Source of the DNA: Spirochaetaceae bacterium
GTDB lineage: Bacteria > Spirochaetota > Spirochaetia > Treponematales > Breznakiellaceae
Assembly (NCBI GenBank): GCA_031262035.1
Contig: JAISIL010000086.1
Coordinates: 1-49,312, forward strand
DNA length: 49,312 nucleotides
Reading direction: 5' to 3'
Program-made: the position numbers and the translations under genes
Part shown: positions 33,867 through 40,758 of the stretch, piece after piece
Numbering within the stretch: position 1 is the first letter of the stretch
How the letters are laid out: the number at the start of each line of letters is the position of its first letter
The notes under the pieces: model-generated
Database searches by the model: none
What the model saw: only the letters and a program-made list of their open reading frames with translations
What the model was told of the DNA's origin: nothing

Positions 33867-35732
33867 TTAAAGCTCTAAACTCCGTTCCTTTATCTTCTTG
33901 CCAACATAGGCTGCAAAGTCGGCGATTTTCATTGGCGGGGTTTGCTGGCCGTCGCGTCTTCGAATGGACACCGTTCCTTCGTTTGCTTCCCGTTCGCCTA
34001 CTACAAGCATGTAGGGGATTTTACGGGTTTGGCAGGCACGGATTTTGGCGTTCATGCGGTCGGTGCCAAGTTCCAGGCTTGTTCGCAGGCTCATTCCCTG
34101 TGCATCACAGATAGCCTTTATTTCGGATTCAAGCTTTTGTGCATAGTCATTGAATGCATCTGCCACCGGGATAATGGCAATTTGTTCCGGGCAAAGCCAT
34201 ACAGGGAGTGCGCCGGCAAAGTTTTCCAGAAGGATGCCAATAAAACGTTCCAGGCTGCCTAAAACGGCACGGTGAAGCATTACGGGGTTGTGTTTGCCGC
34301 CGTCTTCTCCGGCATATTCGGCATCGAGGCGTTCTTTACTGGGCAATTGGTAGTCCAGTTGAAAGGTGCCGCATTGCCAGCCGCGGCCCAGGGCGTCAAT
34401 TAAGGTAAATTCAAGTTTTGGGCCATAGAATGCACCCTCGCCGGGATTTATCTCAAAAGTTACGCCGGCGTAACCACAGGCAGTTGCCAGCGCAGCCTCG
34501 GCCTTATCCCACTGTGCGTCACTTCCGATGCGTTTTTCCGGGCGTGTCGACAGTTTTACCTGCACTTTTTCTTTTTCAAAGCCAAAATCGGCATACATAT
34601 TGTATAGAAGATTGCAGAATTTGATGGCCTCGCCCTCGATTTGCTCCTCGGTGCAGAAAATGTGGGCGTCATCCTGGGTAAAACCACGGACACGCATAAT
34701 CCCGTGCAGGGCCCCCGATGGTTCATTGCGGGTGCAGGAGCCAAATTCGGCAATACGAAGGGGTAAATCGCGATAACTTCGGGTTTTTTGCTTAAAAATT
34801 TCCACATGGCCGGGGCAGTTCATCGGTTTCAGGGCAAAGGTGCGCTTTTCACTCTCGGTTACGAACATATTTTCTTCGTATTTTGCCCAGTGACCTGAGC
34901 GTTCCCAAAGGCTTTTCGGCATAACAAAAGGAGTGTTCACCTCGACATAGCCGTCGGCAGAAATTTTTTCGCGGACATAGTTTTGCAGTTCCCGGTAAAT
35001 CGTCCAGCCATTCGGGTGCCAAAATACTTCGCCGGGATTCTCCGGGTCGATATGAAAGAGGTCAAGTTCCTTGCCGATACGGCGATGGTCGCGCTTCTCC
35101 GCTTCTTCAAGGAAGGCCAAGTATTCTTTTAATGCCTTCGGTGTGTCAAAAGCCGTGCCATATATGCGGGTGAGCATCGGCCGGTGTTCATCGCCCCGCC
35201 AATAGGCGCCGGCAATACGCATCAGCTTAAAGGCAGCGCTGTTTATTTCGCGGGTGTTTTCCACATGGGGGCCGCGGCAGAGGTCGAACCACACGGAGTT
35301 CCCGTCCTTGTCCCGGTTTTCGTAGAGGGTGATGGGCACCCCCCCCCCAGCCCCCCCCGCAAGGGGGAGGGGAGAAGAATTATCAGAAGAAGATGTTGCA
35401 TCTCCTCCCCCATTTATGGGGGGGGTTGGGGGGGGGAGATCGTTAATCAATTCTATCTTATAAGGTTCATCTGCACAGCGCTTCAGGGCTTCTTCTTTGG
35501 AGACTTCGATGCGGACGAAATCCTGGCGGCTCTCAACTATCTTTTTCATCTCCGCTTCGATAGCGGGTAAATCTTCTTCCTTGATAGGAGAGGGAAAATC
35601 GAAATCATAGTAAAACCCATTCTCGATGGCCGGCCCGATGGCAACCTTGGTCCCCGGATACAGACGCTGCACCGCCTGCGCCATGATGTGGGCAACGCTG
35701 TGACGTATCAGTTCTAATTTGTCGTTATTCAT
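33867..35732 (-). CDS. thrS: Threonyl-tRNA synthetase lacking TGS, with a repeat-encoded insert
   Basis: 621 residues. It begins directly at the N2 editing domain ([11 protein letters not shown] with the HxxxH motif); the usual N-terminal TGS domain of about 60 residues is absent. The later editing-site FDLCRGPHV, the class II motifs ([17 protein letters not shown]-like [23 protein letters not shown], motif 3 [14 protein letters not shown]) and the anticodon-binding domain are intact. Residues 100-132 ([11 protein letters not shown]...[10 protein letters not shown]) have no counterpart in the family and are encoded by a two-armed palindromic repeat inserted in frame between INDL and PITLYENR. 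Four homopolymer runs of 8-10 bases lie in that insert. Charging of tRNA-Thr is essential, so the insert must be tolerated. Confidence 0.93.
   Translation of the reverse strand: MNNDKLELIRHSVAHIMAQAVQRLYPGTKVAIGPAIENGFYYDFDFPSPIKEEDLPAIEAEMKKIVESRQDFVRIEVSKEEALKRCADEPYKIELINDLPPPTPPINGGGDATSSSDNSSPLPLAGGAGGGVPITLYENRDKDGNSVWFDLCRGPHVENTREINSAAFKLMRIAGAYWRGDEHRPMLTRIYGTAFDTPKALKEYLAFLEEAEKRDHRRIGKELDLFHIDPENPGEVFWHPNGWTIYRELQNYVREKISADGYVEVNTPFVMPKSLWERSGHWAKYEENMFVTESEKRTFALKPMNCPGHVEIFKQKTRSYRDLPLRIAEFGSCTRNEPSGALHGIMRVRGFTQDDAHIFCTEEQIEGEAIKFCNLLYNMYADFGFEKEKVQVKLSTRPEKRIGSDAQWDKAEAALATACGYAGVTFEINPGEGAFYGPKLEFTLIDALGRGWQCGTFQLDYQLPSKERLDAEYAGEDGGKHNPVMLHRAVLGSLERFIGILLENFAGALPVWLCPEQIAIIPVADAFNDYAQKLESEIKAICDAQGMSLRTSLELGTDRMNAKIRACQTRKIPYMLVVGEREANEGTVSIRRRDGQQTPPMKIADFAAYVGKKIKERSLEL
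35339..35437. repeat. Two-armed palindromic repeat inside thrS with four homopolymer runs
   Basis: Arms at about 35339-35374 and 35400-35437, of the intergenic type. On the plus strand the runs are C10 (35339-35348), C8 (35351-35358), G8 (35418-35425) and G9 (35428-35436). It encodes 33 residues in frame. Confidence 0.85.
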
Positions 35733-35766
35733 ATCTGTTTATCTCCTTATAAAGGGCGTAACAAAA

Positions 35767-35786
35767 GGGCTTGGCACGCCAAGCCC
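35767..35786. repeat. Palindrome GGGCTTGGC-AC-GCCAAGCCC
   Basis: Perfect 9-bp arms upstream of thrS. REP-like; it could also end transcripts from the peptidase gene, but no T-run follows. Confidence 0.75.
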
Positions 35787-35802
35787 CTACAGCCCTTCGG
35801 TC

Positions 35803-35856
35803 TGCAACCTGCTACCTGCTACTTCCTACTTCCTACTTACTACTTCCTACTTCCTA
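35803..35856. repeat. Tandem CTACTTC-type repeat at the end of the peptidase gene
   Basis: Runs of 7-base units (CCTACTT/CTGCTAC). On the coding strand they read GTAGGAAG and supply the last codons and the TAG of the M16 gene. A related GTAGCAGG stretch at 3067-3102 supplies the stop of potA and the first codons of potB. Confidence 0.75.
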
Positions 35857-38762
35857 CTTTCTTCCGGATACAATATAACCTGAAAGGGCTTTTTGCTCAA
35901 GAGGGTCTGTGCCATAATTTGCAGGGATTCAGGGGTTACTGCCTTATAGAGGTCTTCAAAATTATACAGATACCAGTAAGCAAGGCTGTCCTGCACGGTA
36001 AGGAGGGCATATTGCTGGGCAATGTAGTTGTTATCCTGCATATTTTTTTCATATTCCTTAAGGCAGGCGGCCACGGCCTTCTTGAAGGAATCCTGGTCAA
36101 TCTTGCCGTCGGCAATCAACTGAATCTGATTTTGCACCTCGGCGGCTATCGCCTTTGCCTTATCCGGGTCGGAGCCATAGTTGCTTTGCAGGCTGAGTTC
36201 GCCGTCAGGCGGCGGCAGAACCGATTCCTGGACAAAGGCCCCAATCGAATAGGCGCTGCCCATCTTTTCACGGACTTCCTCAATCAGCTTGATATCAAGA
36301 TACTCGCTTAAAACGGCAGCCTCCGATTCCTTGGCATAATCGTAGACCGAAGGGACAAACCAGCCCAAAAAAGTGAAGCTTTGCGGCTCTTTTCCCTTAT
36401 AAAGGTCAATTTGCTGCGGCTCGGCGCGCACAATAATGTCCTCAGGATAGCTATTCCAGGATTCTATCGACTTAACTGAGGCAAGATAGGTGCAAAGCAA
36501 GTCTTTTACTACTTCAATATCGATGTTTCCGCTCAACACAAAGAGGAAATCGGCAGGGTTAAGGCCCTTTTTCACATAATCGAGGGCAATTTTGGTATCA
36601 ACAGACTGTAAATCGTCCACAGTAAGGGGCCGAAGACGCGGATCATCGCCATAAACAGCCTTTCTGAAGCCGTTTATCCAATACTGCTGGGGATCAATGT
36701 CCTGGTTCACCAGGCTTGTCCGATACTGGTCGAGCACCGCCCTTGCCGCCGACTCATCAATCTTCGGCTGGGTAAAGGTCAGGTAAAGCATCTGAAAAAG
36801 GGTTTCAAGGTCGGCCTTGTTGGAAAAACCGGCAATACTTCGGCTAAACATCGCAGAGCTGAAGTTTATCGACACCTGCTTCCCGGCAAGCTTTCGCTGC
36901 AAATCGGGCAGGCTGTAAGGGCCAAGGCCGGAAGCATTGGCCATATCGGTGGCAAGACGGGCCGAGATGGCATTGGGAAGGTCTACAGTTGCCCCGGTGT
37001 AGCCGCCGCGGGCCATTGCATAGAGAATTATCTCATCATTCTTGTTTTTTGTCGGCTGAAGGATAACCCGAACGCCGTTATTTAGCTCTAAAATGCTCGC
37101 ATTATGGTCGGCATCAGTATCTTCCCTGACAATAGTCCCCGCCTGGGGAATCTTGTCCATCAGGGCAGGCGTCCAGGGCTTTTCCTCAGGCTTTTTGATT
37201 TTGGCGCTTGTCATTCCGGCTATCATTGCAGAAAGTTCATCCTCTTTCGGCAGATTTCCGGCGCTCGCCTCGGGGCCAATGGCAAAAAGGGTCATATCGT
37301 TGGCATTAAAATAGATATTCAGCGCCGCAAGCAGGTCGGAAGCCTTAATTCCCGGCAGAATTTCCTTCGCCGCATTGAGTTTCCAGTCGGCATCGCTCAC
37401 CGGCACATCGTTAAGATAATTTTGGCTGAATTGACTGGTAAAATTTTGGCTTGGCGTGCGGTCCTTTTCGGCGGCAGCCTGCTGCAAGGCCGAGAGAATC
37501 GAGGTTTTTGCCCGCTCAATCTCGCCTTCGGTAAAACCATAGCGCTTTATCGTCTCGATGTCCTCTAAAAGAGCTGCAAAAGTAGCCCGTTCCTGGTCGG
37601 GCTTCGATTCAGACCAGAACACGAGGAAGTTCGATTCAAGACCAAACTTGCTGATTCCCATTCCCGCCCCGGTAAAAGGAGCTTCCGGGTCGAGGGCGTC
37701 CTCGGAAAACCGCTCGGAAACAATATATTGAATGATGCCGCTCAAGAGGCTATCGCGATAAGATTTGAGGTCGCCGGTCGCCGGCCGAGGCGGCCCCTTA
37801 TAATAGAGGTCAAATTCAGTAAACTGATACTCAAGGTCGGTAATGACCTTAAGCGCCCGCCTATCCTTTTCAGGCGGAGGAAGCTCGAACACCGGCCGCT
37901 CAAGCTCTGTCGCAGGTTTGGCGGCGTCAAAAATATCCGCCAAAGATTTTTCCAGCGCAGCCCCATCAAAGTCGCCGACACAGATGAGCGCCATATTGTC
38001 GGGCCGATACCATTTTTCGTAAAAACCTTTCAGACGTGAGGCCGGAGCGTTTTCCAGCACCTCCTGCGTGCCAATCGGCCAGCGGTCAGGATAGGGCGAG
38101 CCATGGAGCAGAATCGGATAAAGCTGACGGAGAATCCGCTCGTTGGCCCCGCGCCGGTCACGAAGCTCGCTGAGCACAACGCCTCGCTCGTCATCAACAT
38201 CTTTTTCGTTAAAAAGAACGGCATGGCTCCAATCGTCCATTATCTCGAGCGCCTTTTTGGGAATGGTCTTGAGACCCGAAGGGTCAGTTTCAACAGGCAC
38301 CTCGATGCCGTAAACCGTTTCGTTAAAACTCGTGTATGCATTGGCATCGGCCCCAAAACGCATGCCCAGCGAACGAAGGTAGTCAAGCAAGTCCTGCTCG
38401 GGAAAACGTTCCGTGCCGTTAAAAGCCATGTGTTCAATAAAGTGTGCCAGCCCCTGTTCGTCGTCCTTTTCCAGGACAGACCCAGCGTCTACAGCCAGCG
38501 TTAAATAGGCCCGGCCTTCGGGCATAGTGTTCGGCAGAATATAATAACGCATCCCATTAGGAAGGGTCCCTGTTCGCAGGTCCTGCATAGGAGGGATGGC
38601 GTCTGTAGCACCACCGAGAGCCCCGTAGGCGCCCTTTCTATCGGCCCCGGTATCCTCGCTCCCCACCTTCCCGCCTGTCGCACAAGATACGACCAAGAAG
38701 GCAGAGAGAATGAAGACCAGCGAAGCGGCTATGAGTAATTTGAATTTAGATAGAGATTTCAT
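35847..38762 (-). CDS. M16-family zinc metallopeptidase lipoprotein
   Basis: 971 residues from ATG 38762, where the signal peptide MKSLSKFKLLIAASLVFILSAFLVVSC (lipobox LVVSC) begins; the longer frame adds a non-signal tail. The inverted zinc motif HFIEHMAFNGT (residues about 106-116) and the later Glu in ERGVVLSELRDRRG mark an active pitrilysin/M16 protease. The second half is the inactive M16 repeat. Length matches the full two-domain class (PqqL-like). It is anchored as a lipoprotein and likely degrades peptides or misfolded proteins in the periplasm. No SD is visible; a TATACT 14 bases before the ATG suggests a very short leader. Confidence 0.88.
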   Translation of the reverse strand: MKSLSKFKLLIAASLVFILSAFLVVSCATGGKVGSEDTGADRKGAYGALGGATDAIPPMQDLRTGTLPNGMRYYILPNTMPEGRAYLTLAVDAGSVLEKDDEQGLAHFIEHMAFNGTERFPEQDLLDYLRSLGMRFGADANAYTSFNETVYGIEVPVETDPSGLKTIPKKALEIMDDWSHAVLFNEKDVDDERGVVLSELRDRRGANERILRQLYPILLHGSPYPDRWPIGTQEVLENAPASRLKGFYEKWYRPDNMALICVGDFDGAALEKSLADIFDAAKPATELERPVFELPPPEKDRRALKVITDLEYQFTEFDLYYKGPPRPATGDLKSYRDSLLSGIIQYIVSERFSEDALDPEAPFTGAGMGISKFGLESNFLVFWSESKPDQERATFAALLEDIETIKRYGFTEGEIERAKTSILSALQQAAAEKDRTPSQNFTSQFSQNYLNDVPVSDADWKLNAAKEILPGIKASDLLAALNIYFNANDMTLFAIGPEASAGNLPKEDELSAMIAGMTSAKIKKPEEKPWTPALMDKIPQAGTIVREDTDADHNASILELNNGVRVILQPTKNKNDEIILYAMARGGYTGATVDLPNAISARLATDMANASGLGPYSLPDLQRKLAGKQVSINFSSAMFSRSIAGFSNKADLETLFQMLYLTFTQPKIDESAARAVLDQYRTSLVNQDIDPQQYWINGFRKAVYGDDPRLRPLTVDDLQSVDTKIALDYVKKGLNPADFLFVLSGNIDIEVVKDLLCTYLASVKSIESWNSYPEDIIVRAEPQQIDLYKGKEPQSFTFLGWFVPSVYDYAKESEAAVLSEYLDIKLIEEVREKMGSAYSIGAFVQESVLPPPDGELSLQSNYGSDPDKAKAIAAEVQNQIQLIADGKIDQDSFKKAVAACLKEYEKNMQDNNYIAQQYALLTVQDSLAYWYLYNFEDLYKAVTPESLQIMAQTLLSKKPFQVILYPEESRK

Positions 38763-38828
38763 GCTGATAAGTGTATAGTATATGGAAGAAAAAGGCAAGG
38801 GGGGAGGAGGAGGTGATAAACTGATTCC

Positions 38829-39110
38829 CTATACCGCTGTAGATTGTTTACCGATTTCCCGGTAGTATTCGTCGGCGATGAATTCTGGATTTTCGGCCCA
38901 TAAAAGAGTTTTAGTGTTTGTTAATGCCTTATAAACATGTGATTCCATAAATGCAGCATATGAATCATCAAATGAGGAACTCCCTTTTTTTGCAATTATT
39001 TCAACAACACGAGAAATGGTATCAACTATGTCAAAAGAAATGTCTTTTTCATTAAAAACATATTTTTTATCTATTAATGAATCAATGTGCATCATGCTGA
39101 TATTTTCCAT
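38829..39110 (-). CDS. Small protein, third member of the DUF3791/DUF3990 cassette
   Basis: 93 residues, acidic, with no membrane segment. The C-terminal half (AAFMESHVYKALTNTKTLLWAENPEFIADEYYREIG) looks like small helical proteins that, as I recall, accompany DUF3990 genes in other bacteria. It overlaps the DUF3990 gene by 19 bp, so the two are co-expressed. It could be an immunity or antitoxin component; I cannot assign a function. Confidence 0.65.
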   Translation of the reverse strand: MENISMMHIDSLIDKKYVFNEKDISFDIVDTISRVVEIIAKKGSSSFDDSYAAFMESHVYKALTNTKTLLWAENPEFIADEYYREIGKQSTAV

Positions 39111-39577
39111 TCTGTCCTCCTTACAAACAACAACTTTGTCAATGCCTTATCTGTATGAAAAGAAACCTGATTGTTTGGTTTATTATATTTTAATTTTTCC
39201 AATGTATGTTGAGCCGAATCTTGACCTTTTAGAAAAAGATTTAATGTTCTGCGTATTTTATCATCGGCTACAGGTCCAATTACAACATCAAAACGATGTT
39301 GAGTATCCCCTTTTATACGATTAACAAATATCATATCTAACCAGTCCATCGAATAATCTTCAAATGTTTTTATGTCCAATTCGTCATCTATCTCGAATTC
39401 GTATTCATACAAATAACATATTCCCTTATCATACTGCAAACAGATAGATTCAGCCCATTGCCGGGCTTGATTCTCAAAAGTAGTTGTGTAGAAACCTTTC
39501 TCAAAATCCCGTTTGTCTTTACTCAGTGATAGATCGATTGTATCAAACAAGAAAGGTGAACCATGATATAATTTCAT
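39092..39577 (-). CDS. DUF3990 protein, possible ADP-ribosyltransferase-like toxin
   Basis: 161 residues. It starts with MKLYHGSPFLFDTIDL and continues with KRDFEKGFYTTTFENQARQWAES, the hallmark of DUF3990 (a Tyr-His-Gly start and a GFYTT segment), a family placed in the ADP-ribosyltransferase clan. The early YHGS and central FYTT segments match the first and second NAD-binding segments of such enzymes. It overlaps DUF3791 by four bases and the downstream small gene by 19. NAD-dependent toxicity is inferred, not shown. Confidence 0.75.
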   Translation of the reverse strand: MKLYHGSPFLFDTIDLSLSKDKRDFEKGFYTTTFENQARQWAESICLQYDKGICYLYEYEFEIDDELDIKTFEDYSMDWLDMIFVNRIKGDTQHRFDVVIGPVADDKIRRTLNLFLKGQDSAQHTLEKLKYNKPNNQVSFHTDKALTKLLFVRRTEWKISA

Positions 39578-39804
39578 ATCGTTCTCCTTTTTTGTCGTGC
39601 ACTAATAAAATCTTCTGCAAAAGATACAATTTCATCTTCGTCCATAACGCAACTTGTAAAAGTGTGTTCTCGCAAAACATCTGGTAAATTATATGAACGT
39701 ATAAGTTTAAAAGTATCCTGTTCTTTCATGTGATGTTTTTTTGAGTAGGCTTCCACACAATAGACTATTTTGTAGTCTACACATTCTAGTTCGGTACGGG
39801 TCAT
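39574..39804 (-). CDS. DUF3791 protein, putative antitoxin
   Basis: 76 residues from ATG 39804, chosen for the strong SD AGGAGGACC; the longer frame to 39867 lies upstream of the SD and inside the promoter. The sequence DYKIVYCVEAYSKKHHMKEQDTFKLIRSYNLPDVLREHTF is typical of DUF3791, a small helical family often next to DUF3990. First gene of the cassette, as expected of an antitoxin. Confidence 0.75.
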   Translation of the reverse strand: MTRTELECVDYKIVYCVEAYSKKHHMKEQDTFKLIRSYNLPDVLREHTFTSCVMDEDEIVSFAEDFISARQKRRTI

Positions 39805-39828
39805 TTTATTGGTCCTCCTGTATTGTTT

Positions 39829-39857
39829 ATTATAACATGATTTATTGAAAGTAGCAA
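39829..39857 (-). promoter_or_regulatory. Promoter of the DUF3791/DUF3990 cassette
   Basis: Minus strand TTGCTA (39857-39852), a 17-bp spacer and TATAAT (39834-39829), with AGGAGG shortly before the ATG at 39804. Confidence 0.75.
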
Positions 39858-39894
39858 GGGGGGGCAAAATCAGTTTTTGACTGGTTTCGCAGCA

Positions 39895-39996
39895 TTAACC
39901 GTTTGGTACAAGATGTTCTTTAGCATCTGTTTGATCAATCTCCTCACTCAATTGATACAAAAACACATGCATCTTGCCTTTCAGTTCCAGCAGCAT
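39895..39996 (-). pseudogene. Small ORF, probably the 3' remnant of a lost gene
   Basis: 33 codons from ATG 39996 (MLLELKGKMHVFLYQLSEEI...HLVPNG). The composition looks protein-like and a TAG lies a few codons upstream in frame. No SD. It sits between the defence operon and the DUF3791 cassette and is best explained as a decayed accessory gene end. I do not recognise the family. Confidence 0.3.
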
Positions 39997-40032
39997 TTCA
40001 ACTGATACTCTAGTCTATTCAACAGTAAGAAT

Positions 40033-40758
40033 CTAAATAGAATTATCATTAAGATCATCTTCGGTTAGATTCATTAAATAATGGATTATTGTTATCGAAT
40101 CATTACTAACATCACGCTTGTTTATAGACATATACTTTTCCATACCCAGCAATGATTTGATATGTGTGAGTTGTTCATCACGATTAGACCAATTCATGTT
40201 ACCGTTGCTATGGGCACTTGCCAATTCATTTATCCATACATTTATTTTGCTATGCCAGTACTCTGGCGTTTTCTCTTGTACATATCCAACCATTACGGCA
40301 TATGGATGATCGGCTGCATGCTTTCCATTTTTAAATCTTTGAATTCCGCCATTTCCTGTATATTTTGTCTTATCAACAAATACATATTCTCTCTCATCCC
40401 TATCAGCACGATGTGGAGTAGGAAGCCTTTTGGCTTCAATGCAACAAAAGAGTTTTCGATTTACATTAGAATAATCCCTGCCGAGTCTTACCCCTATATC
40501 AGTTATACCTATTCCCTCTTTAGTTTGATTCTCAAATTTGAAAGCTATATTTGTATCAACGGTTTCAAATTCTTGTTTCTCCTCCAAATAGTCTACTAAA
40601 TCCTGTGTTATTAGATCCTCTTGCGATACTACTGTTCCGTTGGCATTCGTACTTTTTATTTCAAAAAGTGATAATACATTATCAAGAAACTGGAAAAGGC
40701 GATTATATATTGGCTCTGGCGATGGTGCTTGCCCTAGTGATGAGGGTACTATATTCAT
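40033..40758 (-). CDS. PD-(D/E)XK nuclease, likely restriction subunit
   Basis: 241 residues. The nuclease core is ITDIGVRLG (Asp about residue 85) followed by LFCCIEAKRL (Glu-x-Lys, about 108-110), then GIQRFKNGKHAADHPYAVMVGYV, a layout seen in restriction-type PD-(D/E)XK enzymes. There is no DNA-recognition domain. The gene starts with a four-base overlap (ATGA) with the 964-aa methylase, so it probably acts with that protein, which would supply target recognition. Last gene of the defence operon. Confidence 0.7.
   Translation of the reverse strand: MNIVPSSLGQAPSPEPIYNRLFQFLDNVLSLFEIKSTNANGTVVSQEDLITQDLVDYLEEKQEFETVDTNIAFKFENQTKEGIGITDIGVRLGRDYSNVNRKLFCCIEAKRLPTPHRADRDEREYVFVDKTKYTGNGGIQRFKNGKHAADHPYAVMVGYVQEKTPEYWHSKINVWINELASAHSNGNMNWSNRDEQLTHIKSLLGMEKYMSINKRDVSNDSITIIHYLMNLTEDDLNDNSI

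Noticed and set aside
35733-35846. T-box or attenuator for thrS
   Set aside because: Only a REP-like palindrome and tandem heptamers are seen; no T-box consensus or terminator-antiterminator pair.
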